A DNA stretch of 64,000 bases from Flagellimonas sp. MMG031 (GCF_040112705.1 NZ_CP157804.1:1490501-1554500), one strand, 5' to 3'; shown: positions 33,639 through 42,519, counted from the stretch's first letter. The notes: a model not told the origin generated them from the letters alone. Numbers and translations are program-made.

Positions 33639-33697
33639 AATAAAGCTGTTTTTACTAGAGACTCCAAATTTTTGAATTGGTTACAGCTCTAGTTTTA

Positions 33698-34282
33698 TTA
33701 CCAATAATTCAAAGTATTGTTCTTGGCCGCGATCAATAAACCAGGCTCAATTAGGCCAGTGATAGCAAAGTGGGCAACAATACAAGGGGCTAAACTACGA
33801 TTGGAAGCCAAGTAAACAATGGCAAGCGCAAAACCCAATATGGCGGTAGATATAAAAGCATTCACACCAGCTTTAAGGTTTTTTATTCCCCATATCAAAT
33901 GGACGACCCCAAAAGCTAAACCGGACAGTATAACCTGTACTGCGTAAGAATAATCGTGTGTGGCCAAATAGTCCATAATCCATTTTCTATAAATCACCTC
34001 CTCCATGATTCCAGCAAAAACGGCTGCGATGATCGCGGTAAGCTTTAATTTATCCAATTTGAACATATAGTTCCATACCTCGGATAGTTTTGCTGCGCTG
34101 CCACAATATATGACAACGGTAAGAAGGGCCAATACCCACCCTAGAGGGGTCCCGCTATTACTATCGGAAAATCCCAAATAGGATATAAACCCTTTAGGGT
34201 TGGAATAAAGGTTCACCATAACCAAGGAACCCCAAATAAAAATCATCGAAAATAATATAACATGGATTGACTTATTTTTCAT
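33698..34282 (-). CDS. CPBP family intramembrane glutamic endopeptidase
   Basis: A 194-residue membrane protein with about six helices and the Abi/Rce1 motifs in order: MEEVIYRKW (Glu-Glu...Arg), FGVVHLIWG (Phe...His) and CIVAHFAITG (His). Family members cleave membrane proteins or confer bacteriocin immunity. The frame opens four codons earlier with a TTG; the ATG at 34282 is preferred. Upstream (34283-34509) is about 225 bp in which I see no gene. Confidence 0.88.
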   Translation of the reverse strand: MKNKSIHVILFSMIFIWGSLVMVNLYSNPKGFISYLGFSDSNSGTPLGWVLALLTVVIYCGSAAKLSEVWNYMFKLDKLKLTAIIAAVFAGIMEEVIYRKWIMDYLATHDYSYAVQVILSGLAFGVVHLIWGIKNLKAGVNAFISTAILGFALAIVYLASNRSLAPCIVAHFAITGLIEPGLLIAAKNNTLNYW

Positions 34283-34509
34283 AGCACTACTCAATTAGAA
34301 CCACTACTTTAAATCTATAGAGATTGGTTTACGGGCTAATCAAGGGCCCTAATCAACATCACGAGCCAGATCATTACCATATGATTTTACCAACTTCCAT
34401 TCCACATCTTTCCGTATCTGTGTGACTTTAACAAATTGATATCATCTTGTTCAATGATGACCAAGACTGTTCAATTTCCGTTTTTGCTTTAGTAAATCAT
34501 CCGTTGAGG

Positions 34510-35199
34510 TTATTCCTTACTTACAGAAAGCCCTGTAAAGTAAAGACTGGTTCCACCCTCCGGTCGGTTGTGCTGTTGTGCCAATTGTAGGCCTTCCATA
34601 TCCACATAATCTTCCCAAGTGGATACCAAATTCGGCTCCTCTTGGTTGGATTTTCGATAGGCCCACTCCCTAATAACGTAATCATCCTTGAAATAAAAGT
34701 CGTAGGCATCACCAGGAGTGTAGCCACCTTCATTAGCATATACAATGGTCAGCTTTTGCATAGGTTCTTGGCTAATGGGGGCAGTTGCCTCTGCTGTATG
34801 CTCAAAGGTATAATTATTGGCATCCCACATGAGATTAAAGGGGGCCATCAACCAATATCTGTCATTGATAAAACCACCATTGGTCTTTAGTGCAATACTA
34901 TCCATCGCATTCCGGTCGTACCTTAAGGTGTCCGCACCCGAAATGGCCGTTACCATATTGGTTTTGGGTTCCCAATCCCAGCTACGCTCAAAGTGCATGG
35001 AATCCCTGTCCACATTGAACGTAAAAGTTATTCGTTCCACATCCTTCCAATGCTCAAAACCATGGGCCTCCGCAATCCGTTCGGGAACGGTTTTTTCGGT
35101 TTCGGTAGTTTCGGCCGCAGTTTCGGTTTTCTTCGGTTCCGTTTTACAAGCGGCAAAAAATAAAAAGGCAAGCAGTCCGGCGATGTAATAGGTCTTCAT
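34510..35199 (-). CDS. Lipoprotein of unknown function (DUF6503-like)
   Basis: A 229-residue lipoprotein: the signal ends F-F-A-A-C with Cys18 as the lipid site, followed by a Thr/Glu-rich linker. The body (AEAHGFEHWKDVERITFTFNV, RSWDWEPKTNMVT, LMAPFNLMWDANNY, DYVIREWAYRKS, TWEDYVDMEGLQLAQQHN) has the layout of a LolA/VioE-like beta half-barrel and matches my memory of DUF6503. Function unknown. The gene points away from the ECF sigma gene, with an 86-bp divergent spacer. Confidence 0.78.
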   Translation of the reverse strand: MKTYYIAGLLAFLFFAACKTEPKKTETAAETTETEKTVPERIAEAHGFEHWKDVERITFTFNVDRDSMHFERSWDWEPKTNMVTAISGADTLRYDRNAMDSIALKTNGGFINDRYWLMAPFNLMWDANNYTFEHTAEATAPISQEPMQKLTIVYANEGGYTPGDAYDFYFKDDYVIREWAYRKSNQEEPNLVSTWEDYVDMEGLQLAQQHNRPEGGTSLYFTGLSVSKE

Positions 35200-35285
35200 G
35201 TCTGGTTTTTAACCAAATATACTAGGAAAATCCGTTAATTTGCCCCCCATTTTAAAAAGCTGGGTCAAATAAATCTGTTTTTGGA

Positions 35286-35915
35286 GTGACTTTTTTAAAA
35301 AACCTGTTTCTCATACTTATAAGTAACCCCGACAAAGCGTTTTTGGAAAAGGAAGACTTATACGTGCAGCTATCTGATGAGGAATTGGTGAAACAGATTG
35401 TTGCGGACAACGACCCCATGCTTTTTGGAAAGTTGTACGACCGCTATGCTACAATGGTCTATAACAAATGTTACGGATTCGCAAAATCCGCGGACGAAGC
35501 GGAGGATCTCACCCAAGATGTGTTCCTTCAGCTTTTTATCAAACTTCGAACCTTTAAGGGCAAATCGAAGTTTTCTACATGGCTCTACTCATTTACCTAT
35601 AATTTTTGTGTCAATTATGTCAACCGGAACAAACAACTGAAAATACGGGACAAGTCCGTTCAGGTGGAAACTTCCGAACATAAGCTTACCGAAGAAGTGC
35701 CCGATGAGAGCTTGTTTGAAATGAAAGCGGACAAACTCAAAAAGGCATTGGAGCTGATTGCGGCAGAGGACAAATCGTTACTGCTGCTAAAATACCAAGA
35801 TGGGGCCAGCATCAAAGATCTGGTCTCCTTGTTGGAGATTGGGGAAAGTGCGGTGAAAATGCGCATTAAAAGAGCAAAGGAACGACTAGTGGAAATCTAT
35901 AATACCTTGGAATAG
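35286..35915 (+). CDS. ECF-type RNA polymerase sigma factor
   Basis: A 209-residue sigma-70-family protein. Region 2: LFGKLYDRYATMVYNKCYGFAKSADEAEDLTQDVFLQLF, KGKSKFSTWLYSFTYNFCVNYVNR. Region 4: ALELIAAEDKSLLLLKYQDGASIKDLVSLLEIGESAVKMRIKRAKERL. The start is a GTG at 35286; the residues that follow (FLKNLFLILISNPDKAFLEKEDLY) resemble the N-terminus of related flavobacterial factors, which supports it. The next gene begins directly after its stop codon and may encode a regulator, though no anti-sigma signature is seen. Confidence 0.92.
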   Translation: MTFLKNLFLILISNPDKAFLEKEDLYVQLSDEELVKQIVADNDPMLFGKLYDRYATMVYNKCYGFAKSADEAEDLTQDVFLQLFIKLRTFKGKSKFSTWLYSFTYNFCVNYVNRNKQLKIRDKSVQVETSEHKLTEEVPDESLFEMKADKLKKALELIAAEDKSLLLLKYQDGASIKDLVSLLEIGESAVKMRIKRAKERLVEIYNTLE

Positions 35916-36104
35916 ATGGCAAAGAAACACAAAAACCCATTTAAGGAACTGGAGGCCTCCCTACACGAGGCCCCTCCCGAAATGAAGCAAAAGGTCATGA
36001 ACGACATTGCGGCGGCAAAGTTGATCATGGATATGGCTTCACTCTTCTCCATCAATCTGGGGGGTGCTTTGCGCAAACTATTCAGAACCATGGGAAACAA
36101 CTAA
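35916..36104 (+). CDS. Small protein of unknown function, coupled to the sigma factor
   Basis: A 62-residue protein with its ATG immediately after the sigma-factor stop, so translation is probably coupled. It is helical and charged at the start (KNPFKELEASLHEAPPEMKQKVMNDIAAAKLI), with a weakly hydrophobic C-terminal segment (MASLFSINLGGALRKLF). I do not recognise a named family. Its position suggests it regulates the sigma factor, as a small anti-sigma or membrane tether. That is inference. Confidence 0.75.
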   Translation: MAKKHKNPFKELEASLHEAPPEMKQKVMNDIAAAKLIMDMASLFSINLGGALRKLFRTMGNN

Positions 36105-36139
36105 TCAACTTAACAGAACACTATAAATAAACAACAACT

Positions 36140-36967
36140 ATGGAGACTATTAACGAATGGAAAAATGTGACCCTTGATTCACTATCGGGGATGGGCAAAG
36201 AGATTGCATCGGCCTTTCCTAAAATCTTGGGGGCCTTGGTCATTTTGTGCCTAGGTTGGATCGTCATCAAAATTGTACTGTTCCTATTAAAGAAAATCCT
36301 AAAACTGGCCAAAGTTGACCTGCTCAACGACAAGATCAATGGAATGCAGGTCGCCGGTAAGGGCGAACTCAATGTGGATTTCATAAAAATCATATCGGGT
36401 TTTGTGCGATGGTTTTTGATTTTGGTCTTTTTGATCGTGGCGGCTGATATTTTGGATTGGAAGATCATTTCACAGGAAATAGGCAACCTTTTACATTACT
36501 TGCCACAATTCTTTAGTGCATTGGCCCTATTGATGCTCGGGTTTTATATTGGAAACTACGTGAAGAAGACCATCAAGCGGTTGTTCGATTCCCTTGAGTT
36601 TGGCGGTTCCAATATTGTGAGCAACCTGTTCTTTTACGTGATTGTCGTTTTTATGTCCATCACAGCGTTGAACCAAGCAGGGGTAGATACTACCATTATC
36701 ACCAACAACATTACCCTGATCATGGGTTCCTTCCTATTGGCATTCGCTTTGGGGGTAGGGTTGGGGTCCCGTGAGATCGTGGCCGATATCCTTAGGGCAT
36801 TCTACACCCGCAAGACGTATGTGGTGGGCGATAGAATTGTGATCAACGGAGATGAAGGGACTATAAAGGCCATTGAGAACAACAGCCTTACCCTAGAGAC
36901 CAAGGAGGGAAAATTTATCATTCCGATAAAGGATGTGGTTTCCCAAAAGGTGGAGATAAAATCATAA
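36140..36967 (+). CDS. Small-conductance mechanosensitive channel (MscS) family protein
   Basis: A 275-residue membrane protein. Four hydrophobic helices are followed by the pore-lining TM3-like segment (MGSFLLAFALGVGLGSREIVADILRAFY) and a short beta domain (YVVGDRIVINGDEGTIKAIENNSLTLETKEGKFIIPIKDV) that ends the protein. It lacks the large MscS C-terminal vestibule. It probably releases solutes on osmotic downshift. It lies 36 bp after the small sigma-associated gene and could share its transcript. Confidence 0.9.
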   Translation: METINEWKNVTLDSLSGMGKEIASAFPKILGALVILCLGWIVIKIVLFLLKKILKLAKVDLLNDKINGMQVAGKGELNVDFIKIISGFVRWFLILVFLIVAADILDWKIISQEIGNLLHYLPQFFSALALLMLGFYIGNYVKKTIKRLFDSLEFGGSNIVSNLFFYVIVVFMSITALNQAGVDTTIITNNITLIMGSFLLAFALGVGLGSREIVADILRAFYTRKTYVVGDRIVINGDEGTIKAIENNSLTLETKEGKFIIPIKDVVSQKVEIKS

Positions 36968-37014
36968 TCGGGTCATTGTGGCGAACAAGTGCCTCAACTT
37001 CCTTGGAATTTGAT

Positions 37015-37022
37015 TATTTTTG
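37015..37022 (+). promoter_or_regulatory. -7 box (TATTTTTG) for clpP
   Basis: A TAnnTTTG match that overlaps the upstream in-frame ATG at 37020. It therefore supports the later clpP start at 37044. No good -33 element. Confidence 0.45.
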
Positions 37023-37043
37023 AAGTCTTACAATAGCTATATA

Positions 37044-37592
37044 ATGAGTTCAAAAAAAGGAAAAGTTCAGGAATTGATCCAAGAAAAACTGTTAGAGGAC
37101 CGAAAAGTGTTCCTTTGGGGCCAAGTAGATGACGATTCTGCCAAGCATGTCATAGACAGATTGCTCTACTTGGATATGTTGAACCATAAGGAAATCCAAT
37201 TGATCATCAACAGCCCAGGGGGATACGTAACCTCCGGTTTTGCCATTTACGATACCATCAAGCAAATCAAAAGTCCGGTATCTACGGTATGTTCTGGTTT
37301 GGCAGCGTCCATGGGATCCATACTGTTATCGGTAGGGGAAAAGGGAAGAAGGTTTATACAGCCCCATGCCCGAGTGATGATCCACCAACCCAGTGGTGGC
37401 GCAAGGGGGCAAGCCTCCAATATCGAAATCCAAGCAAGGGAAATCATCAAGACCAAAGAATTGGGCGCCAAGATCCTTTCGGAAAACTGTGGCCAACCCT
37501 ATGAAAAGGTGATGAAGGATTTTGATCGTGATTACTGGATGAGTGCCGAAGAATCCGTGGAGTATGGGATCGTGGATGAAATCCTGAAATAA
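37044..37592 (+). CDS. clpP: ClpP family serine protease
   Basis: A 182-residue ClpP-type protease. The substrate-binding strand IINSPGGYVTSGFAIYDTI, the catalytic Ser in SGLAASMGSILLS, and the catalytic His in ARVMIHQPSGG are present; the third residue is Asp in the DRDYWMSAEESVEYGIVD segment. It forms the proteolytic barrel that works with ClpX or ClpA. It is shorter than typical ClpP (about 190-230), with a short N-terminus, so it may be a second, non-housekeeping ClpP. It is a single-gene unit with its own terminator. Confidence 0.92.
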   Translation: MSSKKGKVQELIQEKLLEDRKVFLWGQVDDDSAKHVIDRLLYLDMLNHKEIQLIINSPGGYVTSGFAIYDTIKQIKSPVSTVCSGLAASMGSILLSVGEKGRRFIQPHARVMIHQPSGGARGQASNIEIQAREIIKTKELGAKILSENCGQPYEKVMKDFDRDYWMSAEESVEYGIVDEILK

Positions 37593-37616
37593 GAAAACAA
37601 TAGTTCCAAAAAAGTG

Positions 37617-37651
37617 AAAAGTCCTTCGCAATGCATTGTGAAGGACTTTTT
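37617..37651 (+). terminator. Intrinsic terminator after clpP
   Basis: A 15-bp stem (AAAAGTCCTTCGCAA with TTGTGAAGGACTTTT, one G-U pair) with loop TGCA, ending in a T run. Convergent with the photolyase gene. Confidence 0.92.
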
Positions 37652-37729
37652 ATATATAGACGCCGAAGCGGAATATTTTAAAGATATACGGCAGGGCAGC
37701 TACTCTCGGATATTAAAGAATCGTTAAAA

Positions 37730-39262
37730 TCAAAATTCATCCGGATGGGCTATCACTTGCTGGGCCCTTTCCCTTAACTCATTCAATTCATCATTGCTTT
37801 TCTTTTCCAGCAAGCTCAACATCATCGACATGCGTTGGTTGCTTTTGAAATGAGCTTTTTTCTCATCCAAAAAATTCCAATATAGCGCATTGAAGGGGCA
37901 TGCTTTTTCACCTGTCTTTTTAGTATGGCTGTAGTGGCAATCCTTACAATAATTACCCATTTTGTTGATGTAGTTGGCACTGCTCACATAAGGTTTGGTG
38001 GCCACAATGCCTCCATCCGCAAATTGGCTCATCCCCCTGGTATTGGTAATTTCCACCCATTCAAGTGCATCTATGTACACTCCGAGATACCAGGCATCCA
38101 CTTGATCGGGGTGTATTTGGGTCAACAACGCATAATTGCCTATCACCATTAATCTTTGAATATGATGGGCGTAGGCATCGTCCAAACTTTGGGAAATCGA
38201 CTTCTGCAGACAGTTCATTTTGGTCTTGCCCGTCCAGAAAAAATCCGGTAGTGGATTATGGTTATCCAATTCGTTCAATTGGGCATATTGGGGCATCTCT
38301 TTCCAGTAAATTCCTCTCATATACTCGCGCCAGCCCAAAATCTGGCGAACAAATCCTTCCAATTGCGAAATATGGATATCGTTTTTATGGTTATGGTAAT
38401 GGTTTACAACAGCATCCACCACCTCTTTTGGGGAAAGCATTTTGCTGTTCATCGCAAAGGACAATCGGGAGTGGAACAGGTATTTTTGCTCGGTATGCAA
38501 AGCATCTTGATAATCCCCGAAGTAAGTCAGTAGATTGGAACAGAAAAAGTCCAACAGCTTTTTGCATTCCTCGTAGGTAGTAGGCCATGCAAAGTTTTTA
38601 GGGTCGATATTGCCGAAGGTCTCCACTTCGGCCTTTTTGATTTCTTCCAAAATAGCACTAACATCATTGTCGAAGGAAAGTTCCTTGGGAATGTTGGGCG
38701 AACCATCCCATTTTTTGCGGTTGCTCTGGTCAAAGTTCCATTTTCCGCCTTCGGGCTGGTCGTTTTCCATTAAAACATGGTGTTTTTTCCGCATCATGCG
38801 GTAAAAGCTTTCCATGATCAATTGTTTTTTGCCCTTGAAGTGATTTTTGAGTTCGCTGCGTGACGTATAAAAATGTTCGGTGTCAAAAGCCTCACTGGGA
38901 ATGGAAAGGGATTGGCAAATATCCTTTAGCTGCTCGTCCAATCGATATTCATCCGGTAATTGGTACTCAAATTTTTCTATCTGCCGCGTTTCGATTACTT
39001 GGTTGATGAGGTCGGGCAAGTTTTGCGGATTTTCCTTGTCGGTTATGGTGAAGTACATCACTTGATGGCCATTGTTTTCCAAAGTGTTTGCGAAATTTCG
39101 CATGGCACTAAAAAAGCCGACCACTTTCTGGATATGGTGCTTTACATAGTCGGTCTCCTGACGCATTTCCGCCATTAGGTATACATGGTCATCGCTTGTT
39201 TCGTGGAACCAGCTATGTGAAAGGTTGAGTTGATCTCCAAGGATCAGTCGAAGTTTTTTCAT
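37730..39262 (-). CDS. Cryptochrome/photolyase family protein (iron-sulfur, PhrB-like)
   Basis: A 510-residue member of the deoxyribodipyrimidine photolyase-related group. It starts LRLILGDQLNLSHSWF, as these proteins do. The FAD-binding half includes RQILGWREYMRGIYW and the C-terminal cysteine cluster NYCKDCHYSHTKKTGEKACPFN, which with an upstream Cys holds a [4Fe-4S] centre. Characterised members repair (6-4) photoproducts with FAD and a lumazine antenna (known). The gene starts 3 bp after the DASH cryptochrome stop, so the two are one operon with DUF2256. Confidence 0.93.
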   Translation of the reverse strand: MKKLRLILGDQLNLSHSWFHETSDDHVYLMAEMRQETDYVKHHIQKVVGFFSAMRNFANTLENNGHQVMYFTITDKENPQNLPDLINQVIETRQIEKFEYQLPDEYRLDEQLKDICQSLSIPSEAFDTEHFYTSRSELKNHFKGKKQLIMESFYRMMRKKHHVLMENDQPEGGKWNFDQSNRKKWDGSPNIPKELSFDNDVSAILEEIKKAEVETFGNIDPKNFAWPTTYEECKKLLDFFCSNLLTYFGDYQDALHTEQKYLFHSRLSFAMNSKMLSPKEVVDAVVNHYHNHKNDIHISQLEGFVRQILGWREYMRGIYWKEMPQYAQLNELDNHNPLPDFFWTGKTKMNCLQKSISQSLDDAYAHHIQRLMVIGNYALLTQIHPDQVDAWYLGVYIDALEWVEITNTRGMSQFADGGIVATKPYVSSANYINKMGNYCKDCHYSHTKKTGEKACPFNALYWNFLDEKKAHFKSNQRMSMMLSLLEKKSNDELNELRERAQQVIAHPDEF

Positions 39263-39265
39263 GGA

Positions 39266-40567
39266 TTAAAATAAAGAGTGTTGCAGCCAAAGCCGTTGGA
39301 ATTTTCCATTGGGATCGTACATCTCCGCTTGCCGTTTGGTATTGAAGGTCCGATTTCTAGGGTCGTTTCCCACGCCGCTATTGTACATCCAGTTGCCCCA
39401 ATTGCTGTGTACATCGTAATCGATGAGCATTGCTTCAAAATAGGAGGCACCGATACGCCAGTCTTGTTGCAGGTGTTTGGACCAGTAGCTGGCCACGTTC
39501 TGTCGGCCACGGTTGCTCATCCAACCCGTTTCCTTCAGCTCTATCATATTGGCGTTGACAAAATCATCATCCGTTTGCCCATTGATCCAATCATGTTGGG
39601 CAGCTTTGTTGTTGTTGTGCCAATCATAATCATTTCCGAGGATACCATCAATTTTAAAGATTTGGTTCCCGTGTTTTAAGGATACATATTTAAAGTAATC
39701 ACGCCAAATCAGCTCAAAGATGAGCCAATAGGTGTCCTGGTTTTTCTTTATCTCTTTTTCAAAACGCTTTACTTCCCAATAGATCGTTCGAGCGGAAATA
39801 CTACCATTGGCCAACCAAGGGGAAAACTTGGAGCTGTAATCCGTGCCTACCAGCCCATTTCTGGTTTTTTTGTAGTAAGCCAGTTTTCGGGTATCCCAAA
39901 AATAATGTTGTAAGCGTTTGAGTGCCTCCTCCTCACCACCTTTAAAAGGAAAGGCTGACCTCTGGTCCATTTCAAAGTGGGGAAAACCGAGTTCTTCCAA
40001 AGTAGGTGTTTTAGGAGTTTCTTCAACGAGGTTAGCCATTGGGAATGGTTGTGGAGCGTCAAAACAAGGCCTTACTTCGCAGTGTTTTTCGCACTTTTTA
40101 CGGAAAACCGTAAATACCTGAGGAATCTTTTCGTAGGCGTCAAAAGGAATATCTTCTGGATGAAACAGAAATTGGTCAAAGGTTTCATAGAATTGGATAT
40201 TTTCCGGAACCTTTCGCTTTACGTTTGTTATAACATTCGTTTCCTCTGAAGTCCATTCCTTTTGCAGATAAATGGTATCGATTTGAAAGCGTTCCACCAA
40301 CTCTGGAATACCCTTCTCTGGTTTGTCTTGGTAAACGAGTAAAGTAATATTCAGGTCTTCCAGTTTCTTTTGAAGCTGTTGTACTGTTTCCAAAAGAAAT
40401 TTGGCCCGAAATCGCTCTGTCTTCTTAAAGCCAAATGGACCGATTTCATAATGTTTAGGGTCAAAAAAGTAGACCGCTATCAGTCTGTCGGCCTTTGAAG
40501 CCAAATGCAAGGCCTCGTTGTCCGATACCCGTAAATTATTTCCAAACCAAAGCAGGCTAGTGTTCAT
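39266..40567 (-). CDS. DASH-type cryptochrome
   Basis: A 433-residue photolyase/cryptochrome. The N-terminal antenna domain begins [21 protein letters not shown]. The FAD domain carries [51 protein letters not shown] and [20 protein letters not shown], the last being a hallmark of cry-DASH. Such proteins repair cyclobutane dimers in single-stranded or looped DNA and may sense light. A longer open frame runs upstream to 40843, but that part belongs to the DUF2256 gene in another frame and lacks the family fold; the ATG at 40567 is the true start. Confidence 0.94.
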   Translation of the reverse strand: MNTSLLWFGNNLRVSDNEALHLASKADRLIAVYFFDPKHYEIGPFGFKKTERFRAKFLLETVQQLQKKLEDLNITLLVYQDKPEKGIPELVERFQIDTIYLQKEWTSEETNVITNVKRKVPENIQFYETFDQFLFHPEDIPFDAYEKIPQVFTVFRKKCEKHCEVRPCFDAPQPFPMANLVEETPKTPTLEELGFPHFEMDQRSAFPFKGGEEEALKRLQHYFWDTRKLAYYKKTRNGLVGTDYSSKFSPWLANGSISARTIYWEVKRFEKEIKKNQDTYWLIFELIWRDYFKYVSLKHGNQIFKIDGILGNDYDWHNNNKAAQHDWINGQTDDDFVNANMIELKETGWMSNRGRQNVASYWSKHLQQDWRIGASYFEAMLIDYDVHSNWGNWMYNSGVGNDPRNRTFNTKRQAEMYDPNGKFQRLWLQHSLF

Positions 40568-40706
40568 TTTTATGCTTGTTTTTTCTGCAACGCTCGCTAC
40601 AGTACACCACTTGGTCCCAATCCTTTTCCCATTTTTTTCTCCAGGCAAAGGGCCGTTGGCAAACGGGACAGATCTTGGTGGGAAGGTGCATTTTTTTGTG
40701 TGCCAC
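40557..40706 (-). CDS. DUF2256 small zinc-binding protein
   Basis: A 49-residue frame from GTG at 40706 (or ATG at 40691) to TAG at 40557-40559. The sequence has [18 protein letters not shown] and [12 protein letters not shown]: four cysteines in CxxC...CxxxC form a compact zinc finger. This is the DUF2256 signature, a family commonly encoded beside photolyases or cryptochromes (known). Its stop overlaps the start of cry-DASH by 11 bp, so the two are translationally linked. Its role in the photolyase pathway is unknown. Confidence 0.9.
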   Translation of the reverse strand: MAHKKMHLPTKICPVCQRPFAWRKKWEKDWDQVVYCSERCRKNKHKNEH

Positions 40707-40845
40707 GGCTCATAATTGTTTAACAAACATACATAAAAATTAAACAAAAATATATAGATGTAATGGAAAGCTTGGAATCGCCCCGTCGTAACGACCAAAA
40801 TGCTTATTTTTATCGTTTTAATCAGAATTCGCCCACTGGGCATTT

Positions 40846-42192
40846 ATGGCACAGACTCCAAAAAATATAGCCATCATCGGTTCCGGATTGGTGGGTTCCC
40901 TGTTAGCAATTTATCTACGAAGAATTGGTCACACGGTGACCGTGTTCGATAGAAGACCGGATATTCGAACCATTAAGTTTTCAGGAAGATCCATTAACCT
41001 TGCCATGAGCAATAGGGGATGGCGTTCCTTGGATGAGGTTGGTATCGGTGACCGAATTAAGGATATTGCCATTCCGTTGGACAAACGGGCAATGCATGTG
41101 AATGACAAGCCTGTTTACTTTCAAAAGTACGGAAAGGAAGGGGAGGCCATTTGGTCCATTTCCAGAGGGATATTGAACAAACGGATGATCGATTTGGCCG
41201 AAGAGGCCGGTGCGCAGTTCCGTTTTAATGAAAAGGTTTGGGATGTTGACTTGCCCGAAGCAAAGATTTTTACCGGGGAATCCGAAAAAAGTGAATGGAC
41301 GGAGTACAATTTTGATTTGATTTTTGGTTGCGATGGTGCTTTCTCAAGGGTACGGCACAAAATGCAGCGACGAAGTCGCTATAATTATTCCCAGGAGTTT
41401 ATTGATGTGGGCTATAAGGAGCTCACAATTCCCGCCAATGAAGATGGCACGCACAAACTGGATAAAAATTCATTTCATATTTGGCCAAGGGGCGAGTTTA
41501 TGCTCATTGCTATGCCCAATATTGATGGAAGCTTCACCTGTACCTTATTTTTACCTTTTGAGGGCAAGGTTTCTTTTGAAAGCCTCCAAACCGAAGAGCA
41601 GGCCAGGGAATTCTTTAAAACGTACTTTCCCAACGTGCGCAAGGTGATTGAGGACCTCACCAAAGACTTTTTCAATAACCCTACCAGTGCCATGGTCACC
41701 ATGAAATGCTACCCATGGACGTATTGGGACAAAGTGGCTCTAGTGGGTGATTCTGCCCACGCCATTGTACCCTTTTATGGGCAGGGCATGAATGCCGGGT
41801 TCGAGGATATTTACGTACTCGATCAACTCATGCGGCAACACGGTGATGATTGGGAGACCATTTTCTCCAAATACCAAGAGGAGCGAAAGCCGAATGCCGA
41901 TGCCATTGCGGAATTGAGCTATCGGAACTTTGTAGAGATGAGCAGTAAAACGGCCGACCCTAAATTCCTATTGCAAAAGAAGATTGAAAAGCACTTTGCA
42001 GCAAAATATCCCGATAAGTGGATTCCGGTGTACAGCCGTGTAACATTTTCGGACAGGCCCTACGCCGAGGCCTTGGCCATTGGGGACCAACAGGAGGAGA
42101 TAATGCAAAAGGTGATGCAAATGCCCAAAATTGAGGAAAAATGGGATTCTCAAGAAGTGGAGAATAAAATCCTGGAGTTTTTGGAACAGTAG
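40846..42192 (+). CDS. kmo: Kynurenine 3-monooxygenase
   Basis: A 448-residue flavoprotein hydroxylase. FAD-binding GxGxxG in IIGSGLVGSLLAIYL, the family motif RSINLAMSNRGWRSL, and GDSAHAIVPFYGQGMNAGFED (FAD and substrate site) are present. It hydroxylates kynurenine with NADPH and O2 to 3-hydroxykynurenine, the substrate of KynU at 28697. Eukaryotic versions have a membrane C-terminus; here the C-terminal part is soluble and charged. It is a single gene divergent from the DUF2256-photolyase operon, and is followed by a repeat-filled spacer. Confidence 0.97.
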   Translation: MAQTPKNIAIIGSGLVGSLLAIYLRRIGHTVTVFDRRPDIRTIKFSGRSINLAMSNRGWRSLDEVGIGDRIKDIAIPLDKRAMHVNDKPVYFQKYGKEGEAIWSISRGILNKRMIDLAEEAGAQFRFNEKVWDVDLPEAKIFTGESEKSEWTEYNFDLIFGCDGAFSRVRHKMQRRSRYNYSQEFIDVGYKELTIPANEDGTHKLDKNSFHIWPRGEFMLIAMPNIDGSFTCTLFLPFEGKVSFESLQTEEQAREFFKTYFPNVRKVIEDLTKDFFNNPTSAMVTMKCYPWTYWDKVALVGDSAHAIVPFYGQGMNAGFEDIYVLDQLMRQHGDDWETIFSKYQEERKPNADAIAELSYRNFVEMSSKTADPKFLLQKKIEKHFAAKYPDKWIPVYSRVTFSDRPYAEALAIGDQQEEIMQKVMQMPKIEEKWDSQEVENKILEFLEQ

Positions 42193-42243
42193 GATGTCAG
42201 CTATTCCATCTTGAGCACAGTCGATAATCTCTTTCTTCTGTTG

Positions 42244-42280
42244 TTTGACACAAATAGCACGAATTTCCACTAATTAGCGC
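42244..42280 (+). repeat. Solo copy of the GxxExxY-element end
   Basis: TTTGACACAAATAGCACGAA then TTTCCACTAATTAG. It agrees with the left end of the GxxExxY element (10178-10211) at 29 of 34 positions. No gene is attached. Confidence 0.7.
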
Positions 42281-42281
42281 G

Positions 42282-42307
42282 GGATGCCGAAACTAGTTCG
42301 GCATGAC
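42282..42307 (+). repeat. REP-like palindrome
   Basis: ATGCCGAA, loop ACTAG, TTCGGCAT, flanked by GGG and GACG. It resembles the dispersed GTCATGCTGAACT-type palindromes I recall from Flavobacteriia. Confidence 0.65.
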
Positions 42308-42335
42308 GTTTTTCTTGGAACGTTTTTTCTATGGG

Positions 42336-42366
42336 TTGTCATGTCGAGCGCAGTCGAGACATCTTT
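42336..42366 (+). repeat. REP-like palindrome of the GAGCGCAGTCGA type
   Basis: TTGTCATGTCGAGCG then CAGTCGAGACATCTTT. Same central motif as the nested element at 23461-23513. A degraded relative (TTGAGCACAGTCGATAATCT) lies nearby around 42203-42222. Confidence 0.65.
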
Positions 42367-42397
42367 TATAACGGTCGTGTTATACTAATTTCACATT

Positions 42398-42519
42398 TTT
42401 TTGAGAGATGAAAGGATTTAAGATTTCCTGCGGTACTTCGAATTCGTTCGGCACTGGACCGGGCATTGCCTGCTTTGTATTTCTCAAAGGTGGCCCTCAT
42501 TTCGAAATGACTGTGCCAA
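42398..42519. other. Unexplained conserved-looking intergenic segment
   Basis: About 120 bp between the REP elements and the terminator of the zinc-ribbon-like gene, part of the 379-bp gap 42193-42571. It is open in more than one frame: plus strand ISCGTSNSFGTGPGIACF, minus strand MRATFEKYKAGNARSSAERI. I recall similar translations from other flavobacterial intergenic regions, which would make it a dispersed repeat. That is memory, not evidence from this window. Confidence 0.35.

Noticed and set aside
34295..34509. Short frames on the minus strand in the spacer between the CPBP and lipoprotein genes.
   Set aside because: All are interrupted by stops within 20-25 codons and match nothing I recognise; no tRNA-like fold is seen either.
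39266..40843. A 525-residue version of the DASH cryptochrome.
   Set aside because: The extra N-terminal 90 residues overlap the DUF2256 gene in another frame and match no photolyase; the real start is 40567.
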